A DNA stretch of 64,000 bases from Oleispirillum sp965228165 (GCA_965228165.1 CBDDHB010000003.1:930001-994000); one strand, 5' to 3'. Counted from the first letter of the stretch, positions 9,422 to 20,099 are shown. The notes: a model not told the origin generated them from the sequence alone. Numbers and translations are program-made.

Positions 9422-11224
9422 GTGGACTTCATTCTGATTCAGGCACTGAACGGATTGGCCGGGGCGAGTTCGCTGTTCCTGGTGGCGGCGGGACTGTCGC
9501 TGATTTTCGGCGTGACGCGGGTGGTCAACTTCGCCCACGGCACGGTGTTCATGGTCGGCGCCTACGTCGCCTGGACCCTGATCGACCGGCTGGGGGTGAA
9601 CTTCTGGCTGGCCGCGCCCCTGGCGGCGATCGCCACCGCGATCCTGGGCGCGGCGATCGAGAGTCTGGTGCTGTGCCGCCTCTATGCCGGGCACGACCTG
9701 TTGCCCTTGCTCGCCACCTTCGGCCTGGTGCTGATCGCGCACGACGCGGTGCCGATGATCTGGGGGCGCAGGACGTGATCGGGCCGCGCGCGCCGGGGTT
9801 GGAGGGCGCGGTGCTGGTGATGGGGCGGCGACTGCCGCTTTACGACCTGTTCCTGATCGGCTTCGCGCCCACGGTTCTGGGGGGCTTTGGCTGGTGCTGC
9901 ACCGCACCCGTTTCGGCCGCATCGTCCGCGCCGCCACCGACGACCGCGAGATGGCCGCCGCCCTGGGCATCCGCCAGGACCGGCTGTTCACCGGCGTGTT
10001 CATGCTGGGATCGGCGCTGGCCGGGCTGGGCGGCGCGCTGCAATTGCCGAGGGAGACCCTGCACCACAGCCTGGACACCCAGGTGGTGGTGATCGGCGGC
10101 ATGGGCAGCCTGGGCGGCGCGTTCGTCGCTTCCGCCATCGTCGGCCTGGTTTCCGCCTTCGGCATCGTGGTCTGGCCGCAGGGAACGCTGGCGATGCTGT
10201 TCCTGATCATGGCGACGGTCCTGGCGGCGCGCCCGCACGGTCTGTTCGGCCGCGCCGGCGCGGCGGAGCCGCACCGCCCCCTCGCCCTGCCTTCGCCGCC
10301 CGAGACCGGATACCCGCGCCGCGCCCGGGCGATCTGCACGGCGATGGTGGTCGCGGCGGCGGCCTCCGCCCCGGTTCTGTCGCCCTTCGCCCTCGACCTC
10401 GCCAGCCAGGCGCTGATCGCCGCCCTGTTCGCCGCCAGCCTGCATCTGCTGCTCGGCTGGGCGGGCATGGTGTCCTTCGGTCACGCGGCGTTCTTCGGCC
10501 TGGGGGGGGATACGGCGCGGCGCTGGCGACGCGGGCGGGCGCGCGCCTGCCGCTGGCGTTGTTGGCGGGGCTGTTCGCCGCCGCCGTCGCCGCCGCTCTG
10601 TTCGGCGGCCTGGTCAAGCGGATGCGCGGCGTCTATCTGGCGATGCTGACGTTGGCGTTCTCGCAATTGCTGCATGCCGCCGCCTTCCAGTGGGTGGCGC
10701 TGACCGGCGGCGACAACGGCATTCTCGGCCTGTGGCCGGAGCCGCCCTTCGACACCCCGGAGGGGTTCTTTCTGCTGGTTCTGGGGTGCTTCGCCCTGGT
10801 TCTGGCCGGATTGGCGCGGCTGTATCGCGCTCCCTTCGGCTTCACCCTGCGCGCCGCCCAGGATGCCGAAGCCCGCGCCCGCGCCGACGCCCTGCCGGTG
10901 GATGCGACGCAGGTGATCGCCTTCGCGATTTCAGGCGGCGTCGCCGGGCTGGCGGGCGGCCTGCTGGTGCTGCTGAAGGGCAGCGCCTTTCCCACCCTTC
11001 TGGACATTCCGCAATCGATCGACGGGTTGGTGATGGTGCTGCTGGGCGGCATCGCCCACCCCCTGGGTCCGGTGGTCGGCGCGGTCGCCTATACCCTGGG
11101 GGTAGCGGTGGTCTCCACCGTCACCCCGGCCTGGCAGATGATCGTCGGCGGGGTGATCCTGCTGTTGACGCAGGCGGCGCCGGGCGGCCTGCTGGGACGA
11201 CGCGGCGACGGAGGCGGACGATGA
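9422..11224 (+). CDS. livHM: Fused LivH-LivM permease of branched-chain amino-acid ABC transporter, three frameshifts
   Basis: Both inner-membrane permeases in one chain of about 600 residues. The LivH half begins VDFILIQALNGLAG (GTG start) with GLSLIFGVTRVVNFAHG. It runs into the LivM half (LLLGWAGMVSFGHAAFFGLGG, then RGVYLAMLTLAFSQLLHA) with no stop. The LivH/LivM junction near 10240-10400 lies within one intact frame, so the fusion itself does not come from the frameshifts. Three one-base deletions must be assumed: at the G5 run near 9764-9768 (restoring MIWGAQDVIG), the G6 run 9879-9884, and the G8 run 10502-10509 (restoring GLGGYGAALATR). The stop overlaps the livG start. Substrate is probably a branched-chain amino acid or related compound. 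Confidence 0.8.
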
Positions 11225-11986
11225 ACCCGCCCCTTCTGTCGGTGCGCGACGTGCGCAAGGCCTATGGCGGCGCGCCGGTTCTGGAGGAGGTCGGCTTCGA
11301 CCTTCCGGCGGGCGAAATCGCCGCCCTGATCGGCGCCAACGGCGCGGGCAAATCCACCCTGTTCGGCATCCTGGGCGGGGCGGTCGCCGCCGACGGCGGC
11401 AGCGTCCTTCTGGACGGCGAGCCGATTCTCGGCCTGCCGCCGGAGGCGGTGGCGCGGCGCGGCGTGTCGCGCACCTTCCAGACCTCCGCGCCGTATCGCT
11501 CGCTGTCCGCGATCGACAATCTGCGGCTGGTCGCCACGGCGGGGGAATCCCACTGGCGGCGGCTGACCCGTCCGCTCTCCGACCGGTCGCGGGACAAGGC
11601 CCTGACCGCCCTGGCCGAGGTCGGCCTCGCCGCCATCGCCGACGCTCCCTCGGCGGCGCTGTCCTATGGCGATGCGAAGCGCCTGGAACTGGCGATGGCG
11701 CTGATCCGCGATCCCATCCTGCTGCTGATGGACGAACCCACCGCCGGGATGGCGCCTTCCGAACGCGCCGATTTCATGGAGCTGGTGCGGGCGCGGTCGC
11801 GCGAACGCGGCCTGACCGTGCTGTTCACCGAGCACGACATGGCCACGGTGTTCGACTTCGCGGCGCGGGTTCTGGTGCTGGATCGCGGACGCCTGATCGC
11901 CGACGCCCAGCCCGAGGCGGTGCGCCGCGCCTATCTGGGCGGTGCGCGCCGACGAAGGCGTTGTGATGCGCGCGGGGGCGTGTTAA
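11221..11986 (+). CDS. livG: LivG-type ABC transporter ATPase, unclear 3' end
   Basis: Cytoplasmic ATPase of the liv transporter. Walker A is GANGAGKST, Walker B is LLLMDEPTAG, and FTEHDMATVF is the H-loop region. The usual signature motif is LSYGDAK rather than LSGGQ/LSYGE. The start ATG overlaps the livHM stop (ATGA). LivG normally ends shortly after a YLG motif, seen here near 11938. In the current frame there is no stop, and the ORF runs into the glycosyltransferase to 12774. A one-base frameshift near 11940 would give a short tail ending at TAA 11984-11986; I place the end there. No LivF ATPase follows, although Liv systems normally need two ATPases. Confidence 0.8.
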
Positions 11987-12030
11987 CAAGGCGCGCAGGG
12001 TTTTACCGAAGATTTTCCACGGCGGCGCAG

Positions 12031-12774
12031 ATGCGGAAACAGCAGGCGGAACCGGAACTGGCGGTGGTCGTTCCGGTGAAGAACGAGCAGGACAACATCC
12101 TTTCCCTGGTCGGGGAGATTCACGCCGCTCTCGATGGCGTCGCCGAGTTCGAGGTGATCTACGTCGACGACGGCTCGGACGACCGCACGCCGCAAAAGCT
12201 GGCCGAGGCGAAAGCGGCGTTCCCTCGCCTGCGGACCGTCCGCCACCGCGAAAGCTGTGGCCAAAGCCAGGCGGTCGCCACCGGAGTGAAAGCGGCGCGG
12301 GCGCGCTTCATCGCCACCCTGGACGGCGACGGACAGAACGACCCGGCGGACATTCCAGCACTGCTGGAGTGCCTGCGCGCCGCCGCCGACCCCGACCGCC
12401 TGCTGGTCGCCGGGCATCGCCACAAGCGCCGCGACAGCGCGGTGAAGCGCTATACCTCGAAATTCGCCAACGCCCTGCGCCGCGCGCTTTTGAACGACGA
12501 AACGCCGGACACCGGCTGCGGCCTGAAGCTGTTCTCCCGCGAGGCCTTCCTCGATCTGCCGCGTTTCGACCACATGCACCGCTATCTGCCCGCCCTGTTC
12601 TTGAGGCGCGGCGGATCGGTGGTGTCGGTGCCGGTCAACCACCGCCCGCGCGAGAAGGGCGTGTCGAAGTACGGCACCATCGACCGCGCCCTGGTCGGCA
12701 TCAGCGATCTTCTGGGGGTGATGTGGCTGATCCGTCGCGCCTCTGTCCCCGAGATCGACGCCGCCGATGAATGA
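12031..12774 (+). CDS. Family 2 glycosyltransferase (polyprenyl-phosphate sugar transferase type)
   Basis: A 247-residue GT-A glycosyltransferase. ELAVVVPVKNEQDNI is the first strand, EVIYVDDGSDDRT the nucleotide-binding part, and ATLDGDGQNDP the metal-binding DxD-like motif of the dolichyl/undecaprenyl-phosphate mannose or glucose transferases. CGLKLFSREAF and HMHRYLPALF are also conserved there. It probably loads a sugar on a polyprenyl phosphate at the inner face of the membrane for envelope glycans. The frame is continuous with livG upstream, but the ATG at 12031 begins the family-like sequence. It overlaps the next gene by 8 bp, suggesting joint translation with the TVP38-type protein. 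Confidence 0.85.
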   Translation: MRKQQAEPELAVVVPVKNEQDNILSLVGEIHAALDGVAEFEVIYVDDGSDDRTPQKLAEAKAAFPRLRTVRHRESCGQSQAVATGVKAARARFIATLDGDGQNDPADIPALLECLRAAADPDRLLVAGHRHKRRDSAVKRYTSKFANALRRALLNDETPDTGCGLKLFSREAFLDLPRFDHMHRYLPALFLRRGGSVVSVPVNHRPREKGVSKYGTIDRALVGISDLLGVMWLIRRASVPEIDAADE

Positions 12775-13468
12775 GCGGCTGAAAGCCATCAAACCCTACC
12801 TCAAGGGACTGGTCCTGATCGTCTCCCTGGTCGCCATCGGCTACGGGCTGAAGGCGGCGGGCCTGTCCGACCTTTTCGACACCGCCTGGGTGGACGCCGA
12901 GGTCAAGGGCAAGGGTCTGCGCGGCGACCTGGTGTTCCTGGCGATAGGGGCGGCGGTCACCGCCGTCGGTTTCCCGCGCCAGGCGGTCGCCTTCCTGGGG
13001 GGGTACGCCTTCGGCTTCGCCGAGGGCAGCCTCCTCGCCACCGCCGCCGCGACGATGGGCTGCGTCATCGCCTTCGCCTATGCCCGGCTGCTCGGTCGCG
13101 GTTTCGTGCAGCGCCACTTCGGCCGTCGCATCGCCAAGTTCGACGCCATCCTCGCCGACCGCCCCTTCCTCACCACCCTGTTGATCCGTTTCCTTCCGGT
13201 GGGCAGCAACGTCGCCACCAATCTGGTCGCCGGGGTGTCGCGGGTGCCGGGGGCGCCGTTCGTCCTGGGGTCCGCGGCGGGCTATCTGCCGCAGACCATC
13301 GTCTTCGTGCTGATCGGTTCGGGAGTCCACATCGACCCCGCCTTCCGCATCGGCTTGGGCGCGGCGCTGTTCGTCGCCTCCGCCGCGATGGGGGTCTATC
13401 TGATCCGCCATCTGCGGCGCGCCCGCGACGTCGAACGGGCGGAAGCGGACGACGGCGAGACCGTCTGA
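12767..13468 (+). CDS. TVP38/TMEM64 (SNARE-associated/DedA-like) membrane protein
   Basis: A 233-residue inner-membrane protein with about five hydrophobic segments. FPRQAVAFLGGYAFG is the re-entrant motif typical of the VTT/DedA domain. RFLPVGSNVATNLVAG and GSAAGYLPQTIVFVLIGSG match the second half-repeat of TVP38 proteins. DedA-superfamily members move or flip lipids such as undecaprenyl phosphate or phosphatidyl lipids. That fits its overlap with a polyprenyl-phosphate-type glycosyltransferase, though this functional link is inference. The C-terminus is charged and cytosolic (RHLRRARDVERAE). Confidence 0.85.
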   Translation: MNERLKAIKPYLKGLVLIVSLVAIGYGLKAAGLSDLFDTAWVDAEVKGKGLRGDLVFLAIGAAVTAVGFPRQAVAFLGGYAFGFAEGSLLATAAATMGCVIAFAYARLLGRGFVQRHFGRRIAKFDAILADRPFLTTLLIRFLPVGSNVATNLVAGVSRVPGAPFVLGSAAGYLPQTIVFVLIGSGVHIDPAFRIGLGAALFVASAAMGVYLIRHLRRARDVERAEADDGETV

Positions 13469-13483
13469 CTTTCCGATTCCCCC

Positions 13484-13512
13484 TTGACACCCCACGGGCT
13501 CCGGACTACCTC
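13484..13512 (+). promoter_or_regulatory. groESL promoter
   Basis: TTGACA at 13484-13489 and TACCTC at 13507-13512, spaced 17 bp. The CIRCE operator starts 1 bp after the -10 hexamer, the usual place for HrcA repression. CTTGACA also partly fits an alphaproteobacterial RpoH -35. Confidence 0.7.
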
Positions 13513-13513
13513 G

Positions 13514-13540
13514 TTAGCACTCAAGACGGGAGAGTGCCAA
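13514..13540 (+). promoter_or_regulatory. CIRCE operator (HrcA-binding site)
   Basis: TTAGCACTC, a 9-nt spacer, then GAGTGCCAA. This is the classic 9-9-9 CIRCE inverted repeat with one mismatch in the right arm (GAGTGCTAA expected). It lies about 75 bp upstream of groES, so the chaperonin operon should be repressed by HrcA and released by heat. Confidence 0.95.
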
Positions 13541-13615
13541 CGAACCGTCTGAACATCGTCCCCGCGCCGCTTTCGGGCGGGGAGTCTCTATAGTTCAAGA
13601 TACCTGGAGGAGACT

Positions 13616-13903
13616 ATGAAATTCAGGCCGTTGCATGACCGTGTCCTGGTCAAGCGCGAGGACGTCGAAACCAAGACCGCGGGTGGCATCATCATCCCCG
13701 ACAGCGCCAAGGAAAAGCCGATGCAGGGCAAGATCCTGGCGGTCGGCTCCGGCCACCGCAACGAAGACGGCACCGTGACCCCGCTCGACGTCAAGGCGGG
13801 CGACAACGTGCTGTTCGGCAAGTGGTCGGGCACGGAGGTCAAGATCGACGACGAAGACGTCCTGATCATGAAGGAATCGGACATCCTGGGCATTCTGGGC
13901 TGA
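13616..13903 (+). CDS. groES: Co-chaperonin GroES
   Basis: A 95-residue GroES subunit that forms the heptameric lid of the GroEL folding chamber in the cytosol. MKFRPLHDRVLVKR is the family N-terminus, TAGGIIIPDSAKEKP is the mobile loop that docks on GroEL, and VLFGKWSGTEVKIDDEDVL is the conserved C-terminal half. Length is normal. GGAGG lies 6 nt before the ATG. It is the first gene of the groES-groEL operon, 59 bp before groEL, behind the CIRCE-controlled promoter. Confidence 0.98.
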   Translation: MKFRPLHDRVLVKREDVETKTAGGIIIPDSAKEKPMQGKILAVGSGHRNEDGTVTPLDVKAGDNVLFGKWSGTEVKIDDEDVLIMKESDILGILG

Positions 13904-13962
13904 TCCCGGACGGAACGCCCGTTTCCGAACTCCGTTCGCAAACCACCTGAAGGAATTCGATT

Positions 13963-15612
<1,650 letters not shown>

Positions 15613-15642
15613 GTCCGGCTTGCCCCAGCCGCGAAAACCAGA

Positions 15643-15672
15643 CCCGGCCCCCTCGCGGGGGCCGGGTTTTTT
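15643..15672 (+). terminator. Rho-independent terminator of groESL
   Basis: A perfect 10-bp GC stem (CCCGGCCCCC / GGGGGCCGGG) with a 4-nt loop followed by six T, 30 bp after groEL. Confidence 0.95.
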
Positions 15673-15690
15673 CATGCCGGGACCGAAGGT

Positions 15691-16095
15691 TCAGGCGGCG
15701 ACGGCGCGCGCCCGCGCGCCGCGTTCGATCGCCGCGGCGGTCAGACGATCCACGTCCAGACGATGGCGGATCATTTCCAGCATGCGCAGGACTTCCTGCT
15801 CAAGGTGGCCGTCGGCCACCGCGACGTCGCAGGCGAGGGCATAGGCGGTCTCGCGCAGCTTCACCGGAAGCGCCACGCGGATCAGGTCCAGGGCGCGCTC
15901 CAGGCCGTCGTCCTGGTCGAGAAGGGCGGCGCAATCCTCGGCGATGCGGGTCAGTTCGGCAGGGTCGAACCCACGGAAGGCGGGAAGGGATTTGACGCCG
16001 GTCCCCATCACCTTGAGCTCGGCGTCGGTCATATCCCGGTCCGCCGCGGAAACCAGCACCATGGTGTAAATCAGCGCCGCGTGGTGGGTGATCAT
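15691..16095 (-). CDS. TerB-like tellurite-resistance family protein
   Basis: A 134-residue acidic, all-helical protein of the TerB family. VLVSAADRDMTDAELKVM is the metal-associated helix-loop typical of TerB-like domains, repeated more loosely as ACDVAVADGHLEQEVLRML. Family members are linked to tellurite and stress responses and bind divalent metal, but the precise function of stand-alone TerB proteins is unknown. I chose the ATG at 16095 because GGAGG lies 6 nt upstream; another ATG at 16107 is in frame. It converges on groEL. Confidence 0.8.
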   Translation of the reverse strand: MITHHAALIYTMVLVSAADRDMTDAELKVMGTGVKSLPAFRGFDPAELTRIAEDCAALLDQDDGLERALDLIRVALPVKLRETAYALACDVAVADGHLEQEVLRMLEMIRHRLDVDRLTAAAIERGARARAVAA

Positions 16096-16493
16096 CGTTG
16101 CCTCCATCGTCGCTTCATCCTCGTCCTGCGTGGCTTTGAGTATAAACCGTTTCCAACGGACGCGCGAGTCCGGCGCCGGGCGGTACGGCGAAGCCTTGCG
16201 GTCAATGCCATAATATAAAAGAAAAAATTACATTTTGATAATAATTGAAACAAATCGTGACTGTATTAATTGACCTGCATGTGTTTGATCTTTGCTTCTG
16301 CCAAGAGCGCACTTGGCTGGCCGGGATTAATGCGCCAACGCGATAAGATATCCTGTCTCCGTTCAAATGAAACGGGGTCGTCCGCTCGCCGACTATTGGG
16401 AAGCCGGTTCGGCGGCGGACGAGGATCGCGGCGGCGGCGCGAACATCGTCCGGCACCCATGCGCCCATGACAACGACGAGGGGATCAAACAAC
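16096..16493. other. AT-rich intergenic region upstream of the OFA transporter
   Basis: 398 bp without a gene I can support. Bases about 16205-16290 are strikingly AT-rich (runs such as AATATAAAAG and AATAATTG) in a window otherwise near two-thirds GC. This is where promoters and regulator sites of the two divergent genes should lie. I see no clear sigma-54 or Fur motif. Reading frames here look like shadows. Confidence 0.5.
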
Positions 16494-17711
16494 ATGGCGA
16501 GTGGCTTCAATCGAGGCTGGATCGTGGTTCTGGCGGGACTGAGCATCAACCTGATGTTCGGCTGCCTGTACACCTGGAGCATCTTTTCCGCCAACTTGAG
16601 CGGCACCTACAAGTGGACGAGTTTTCAGGCCTCGCTGCCCTATACCGTGGCGATCGTGATGTTCGCCGCGATCATGCTGGTGGGCGGACGCCTGCAAGAC
16701 ATGTTCGGCCCCCGCATCGTCGCCACCGCGGGCGGCGTATTCACCGGCCTAGGCCTGGTTCTGTGCAGCGTCTTCCCGACCCTGGAGGGGGTCATCCTGT
16801 GCTTCGGCGTGCTCACCGGCGCGGGCATCGGCATGGGCTATTCGGCGACCACGCCGGCGGCGGTGAAGTGGTTCCCGCCCGAACGCAAGGGCCTGATCGC
16901 GGGCATCGTGGTCACCGGATTCGGCTTGGCCCCCCTTTACATCGCGCCCCTGACCAAGTTCCTGATCGCCTCCTACGGGGTATTCGCCACCTTCAAGATT
17001 CTGGGCGTCGCCTTCGGCCTGGCGATCGTGCTGTTCGCGCAGTTCCTGGCCGTGCCCAAGGTTCCGGTCGCCGCCGCGACCTCGGCGCAGGCCGCCGCCC
17101 CGGGGCTCGACCTCGGCTGGAAGGAGATGCTGAAGACGCCGCAGTTCTATCTGCTGTGGCTGATGTTCCTGGCCGGATCGATGGCCGGGCTGATCCTGAT
17201 CGGCCATCTGGCGAAGATCGCCACCCTGCAAACCGGGGTCAACATGGGTGTCGCCATGGTGTCGATGATCTCGATCTCCAACGCCCTGGGACGCCCGATG
17301 TCGGGCTTCGTTTCCGACAAGATCGGGCGCGGCCGCACCATGGCGATCCTTTACCTGCTGCAAGGCGCGACCCTGGTGATGTTTTCCAACTTCCACAGCT
17401 TCGGCACGATTCTCGCCGGGTCGATGGTGATCACCTTCTCCTATGGCGCGATGCTGGCGGTCTATCCGTCGGCGGTCGCCGACTTCTACGGCACCCGGAA
17501 CATGGGCTTCAATTACGCCATCCTGTTCACCGCCTGGGGTGTCGCCGGAGTGTTCGGTCCGCTGGCGGCGGGCTATATCCTGGACACCACCGGGGGCTAC
17601 GGCGCCGCCTATCTGATCTCCTCGGTGCTGTGCTTCTTCGCCGCCGGTATTGGCCTGATCGTCAAGCCGCCGCGTTCGCTCTCCGCCCAGGCGCTGCCCG
17701 TCCGCGCCTGA
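16494..17711 (+). CDS. OFA-family MFS transporter (oxalate/formate antiporter type)
   Basis: A 405-residue, 12-helix major facilitator. NRGWIVVLAGLSINLMFG and LYTWSIFSANL are the OFA family's first helix and signature. PPERKGLIAGIVVTGFGLAP and SFVSDKIGRGRT-type loops are the MFS motifs. OFA proteins exchange small carboxylates, oxalate for formate in the type member; others carry lactate, pyruvate or acetate-like acids. The ATG at 16494 (MASGFNRGW) has GAGGGG upstream; an in-frame ATG at 16467 adds nine residues. The gene ends in a strong terminator, so it is transcribed alone, just before a SatP-type acetate transporter. Confidence 0.88.
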   Translation: MASGFNRGWIVVLAGLSINLMFGCLYTWSIFSANLSGTYKWTSFQASLPYTVAIVMFAAIMLVGGRLQDMFGPRIVATAGGVFTGLGLVLCSVFPTLEGVILCFGVLTGAGIGMGYSATTPAAVKWFPPERKGLIAGIVVTGFGLAPLYIAPLTKFLIASYGVFATFKILGVAFGLAIVLFAQFLAVPKVPVAAATSAQAAAPGLDLGWKEMLKTPQFYLLWLMFLAGSMAGLILIGHLAKIATLQTGVNMGVAMVSMISISNALGRPMSGFVSDKIGRGRTMAILYLLQGATLVMFSNFHSFGTILAGSMVITFSYGAMLAVYPSAVADFYGTRNMGFNYAILFTAWGVAGVFGPLAAGYILDTTGGYGAAYLISSVLCFFAAGIGLIVKPPRSLSAQALPVRA

Positions 17712-17724
17712 ACCGCCGCCGTCC

Positions 17725-17759
17725 CGCCCCTTCGGAAGCGCTCCGAAGGGGCGAATTTT
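17725..17759 (+). terminator. Terminator after the OFA transporter gene
   Basis: A perfect 12-bp stem (CGCCCCTTCGGA / TCCGAAGGGGCG) with a 5-nt loop, followed by AATTTTA. Confidence 0.9.
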
Positions 17760-18082
17760 ATTGCGCGAAGCCCTGCCGAAAATCGAGATTGATTTCGTTT
17801 CCCGACCGACTATCATCCGGGCTTCGATGAGCTGGAGCCGTTACCCGAATGGGGCGTCCTTGGGGGAGGGATGGATTCTTTTTTGGAACCGTTCTTGTCA
17901 AGGATACATTACGGACTGTCTGGTTCGCGGCCAGCGGATTGCCGGTGAACTTTGAATTCGTTCAAAGCGCACCGCGCCCGCGCCGCGTTCCGACCGTCCG
18001 CTCTGGGGGGGCGCCGGGCTCGATGGTACCAACGAAACGATCGTCCGGAGATGGACCGGACGCGCAAGCTGGAGAAAAACCT
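17760..18082. promoter_or_regulatory. Leader region of the acetate transporter gene
   Basis: A stretch of about 320 bp with no convincing gene. A candidate promoter is TTGATT at 17789-17794 and TATCAT at 17811-17816, spaced 16 bp; used alone it would leave a 5' leader of some 260 nt. No riboswitch fold is recognised. GGAG at 18071-18074 is the ribosome-binding site for the next gene. Confidence 0.4.
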
Positions 18083-18700
18083 ATGAGTGGACCCACGATC
18101 GATCCTTCGGCGCCCAAGACCGTGATTGCCGACACCACCGCCAATCCCGCGCCGCTCGGCCTTTTGGCCTTCGGCCTCACCACCTTCCTGTTGAACGCCC
18201 ACAACGCCGGCTTCTTCCCCCTGGATTCGATGATCCTGGGCATGGGCCTGTTCTACGGCGGCCTCGCCCAGCTGTTCGTCGGCTGGATGGAATGGAAGAA
18301 GGGCGCGACCTTCGGCACCGTCGCCTTCACCTCCTACGGCTGCTTCTGGATCGCGCTTTGCACCCTGATCATGCTGCCGAAGATGGTCACCGGCATCACC
18401 CCGGCGTCGCCGATTTCGATGGCCTTCTTCCTGGGCATCTGGGGCGCGATGTCGTTCGTGCTGTTCATGGCGACCTTCCGCCTGAACACCGCGTTGCAGG
18501 TCACCTTCGGCCTGTTGATCGGGCTGTTCGCCCTGCTGGTGCTGGCCAACGCCCTGCACGGCAGCGAAATCGCCCACACCTTCCACACCCTGGCGGGTTG
18601 GGAAGGCATGCTGACCGCCATCGCCGCGATGTACACCGGCCTGGCGCAAGTGATGAACGAGCTGCACGGCAAGGTCGTGTGGCCGATCAACAAGTCGTAA
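18083..18700 (+). CDS. Acetate uptake transporter, GPR1/FUN34/SatP family
   Basis: A 205-residue inner-membrane protein with six hydrophobic helices. NPAPLGLLAFGLTTFLLN is the family NPAPLGL motif. The segment GLFYGGLAQLFVGWMEW and the C-terminal helices also match SatP (YaaH), a succinate/acetate-proton symporter or channel. The real start is the ATG at 18083, after GGAG. It is a separate transcription unit between two terminators, next to an OFA carboxylate carrier, so this locus appears devoted to short-chain carboxylate uptake. Confidence 0.9.
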   Translation: MSGPTIDPSAPKTVIADTTANPAPLGLLAFGLTTFLLNAHNAGFFPLDSMILGMGLFYGGLAQLFVGWMEWKKGATFGTVAFTSYGCFWIALCTLIMLPKMVTGITPASPISMAFFLGIWGAMSFVLFMATFRLNTALQVTFGLLIGLFALLVLANALHGSEIAHTFHTLAGWEGMLTAIAAMYTGLAQVMNELHGKVVWPINKS

Positions 18701-18724
18701 GGTTCGCCTTCCGCGAATCCGGCG

Positions 18725-18757
18725 ACGGGCGGCCCGATCGGGCCGCCCGTTTTGTTT
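18725..18757 (+). terminator. Terminator after the acetate transporter gene
   Basis: A 26-bp perfect palindrome (ACGGGCGGCCCGA and its mirror) followed by TTTGTTT. It separates the transporter from tRNA-Leu. Confidence 0.9.
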
Positions 18758-18822
18758 GATCGCCGCTTCGGGCTTGACGGCGGCGATGCGCTACGTATAG
18801 TCGCGGTTTCCGGACGGAACAG

Positions 18823-18909
18823 GCCCCTGTGGCGGAACCGGTAGACGCGGCAGACTCAAAATCTGTTGTCCTTGCGGACGTGGGAGTTCGAGTCTCCCCG
18901 GGGGCACCA
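18823..18909 (+). tRNA. tRNA-Leu (anticodon CAA)
   Basis: An 87-nt class II tRNA with encoded CCA. The acceptor stem GCCCCTG pairs with CGGGGGC. The anticodon arm has stem GCAGA/TCTGT and loop CTCAAAA, giving anticodon CAA for UUG codons. A long variable arm and GTTCGAGTC T-loop follow. A reading frame passing through it is a shadow. Confidence 0.95.
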
Positions 18910-18981
18910 TTAAAATATCAAGACGTTACAGGGCGGCGCATGCCGCCCTTCGCTTTTCGCCCGCTCTCCGGGGGATGGGGG

Positions 18982-19941
18982 TTAGGCCGTGCGCGCGGCT
19001 TCCGACGCCTTGAACTCGTCGCGCAGCCAGGCGCGCACCGCCTGAACCTTGGGTTCCAGCAGCAGTTTCTCGGCGGGGCAGACGAAGTAGTACGAGGCGG
19101 GGCGCGGCACCTCGAACGCCTCGGCGAAGGGCACCACCAGGGTTCCTTCGGCCAAGGAGTCGGCGGCCATCAGGTCGTTCTCGAAGGCGACGCCCAGGCC
19201 GTCGGCGGCGGCGCGCAGGGAATGCGCCGAGTGGGTGAAGCGGAAACCGCCCGGAGCCTCGACGCCGTGAACGCCCGCGGCACGCAGCCAGTCGTTCCAG
19301 CCGGTCAATCGGCTTTCGGAATGGATCAGGGTGTGCCGCAGCACGTCGGAAGGCCGACGCAACGGCGGCGAGCCGTTGGCCAGGGCGGGGGAACACAGAA
19401 CCAGCATGCGCTCGGTGTGCAGGTGTTCGATCTCCACCCCCGGCCAGTCGCCATAGCCATAGCGAACCGAGGCATCGACGTTTTCCCGCGCGTAGTCGAT
19501 ATCGTCCATGGTGCCCTTGACCCGGACGTCGAAGTCCGGGTACCGCTCGCGGAAGGTCCGCAGGCGCGGCACCAGCCAGGTGGCGGTCAGGCTGGGCGGC
19601 GCGGTCAGGGTGAGCACGTCGACGCTGGCCGAGGAGGAAAGATCGCGGGTCGCCTGTTCGATCTGGTCGAAGGCCATGCGCACCTTGAGCACATAGGTCT
19701 CGCCCGCCCCGGTCAGCTTGAGCGACCGGTTCATCCGCAGGAACAGGCGCACCCCGAGAAACGTCTCCAGGTTGTGAATCTGGTGACTGACCGCCGAAGG
19801 AGTGACGCTCAACTCCTCCGCCGCATCCTTGAAGCTTAAGTGGCGAGCCGCGGATTCGAAACTCCGCAGCGCCACCAAAGGCGGCAACGTTCGGCTCACG
19901 GCGACCCCCAGGCCAGCCTTCGACAAGGTTGGAAGGGTCAT
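18982..19941 (-). CDS. LysR-family regulator, GcvA-like
   Basis: A 319-residue DNA-binding regulator. The winged HTH is near the N-terminus (LSFKDAAEELSVTPSAVSHQI) and is followed by the linker helix and a periplasmic-binding-like effector domain (LTLTAPPSLTATWLVPRL). The LRSFESAARHLSF and TPSAVSHQI wording is typical of the GcvA/AmpR branch. Start is ATG 19941. It lies downstream of, and in the same direction as, the dehydratase gene, with a strong terminator between them, so the target is not obvious. No divergent partner is adjacent. Confidence 0.88.
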   Translation of the reverse strand: MTLPTLSKAGLGVAVSRTLPPLVALRSFESAARHLSFKDAAEELSVTPSAVSHQIHNLETFLGVRLFLRMNRSLKLTGAGETYVLKVRMAFDQIEQATRDLSSSASVDVLTLTAPPSLTATWLVPRLRTFRERYPDFDVRVKGTMDDIDYARENVDASVRYGYGDWPGVEIEHLHTERMLVLCSPALANGSPPLRRPSDVLRHTLIHSESRLTGWNDWLRAAGVHGVEAPGGFRFTHSAHSLRAAADGLGVAFENDLMAADSLAEGTLVVPFAEAFEVPRPASYYFVCPAEKLLLEPKVQAVRAWLRDEFKASEAARTA

Positions 19942-20040
19942 TAAAGCCGATTTTCCCGAGACAAGCAAAAACTTCCGCCCCGGCGCGGACGAACCGGGCG
20001 GCGATCCGGCGGATGGAACGCCCATCCGCCTTGGACGAGG

Positions 20041-20099
20041 AAAAGACCCCGGCTCGCGCCAAAAGGAACGAGGGGACCGGCGCGAGGCCGGGGCCTTTT
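20041..20099 (-). terminator. Terminator of the dehydratase gene
   Basis: On the minus strand, a long stem of CCCCGGCCTCGCGCC and GGCGCGAGCCGGGG (one bulge) is followed by TCTTTTC. It lies about 55 bp after the dehydratase stop. On the plus strand it also ends in CCTTTTC, so it may work both ways. Confidence 0.75.

Noticed and set aside
18829..19839. A plus-strand frame starting MAEPVDAADSKSVV
   Set aside because: Its start is the translated tRNA-Leu and the rest is antisense to the LysR gene.
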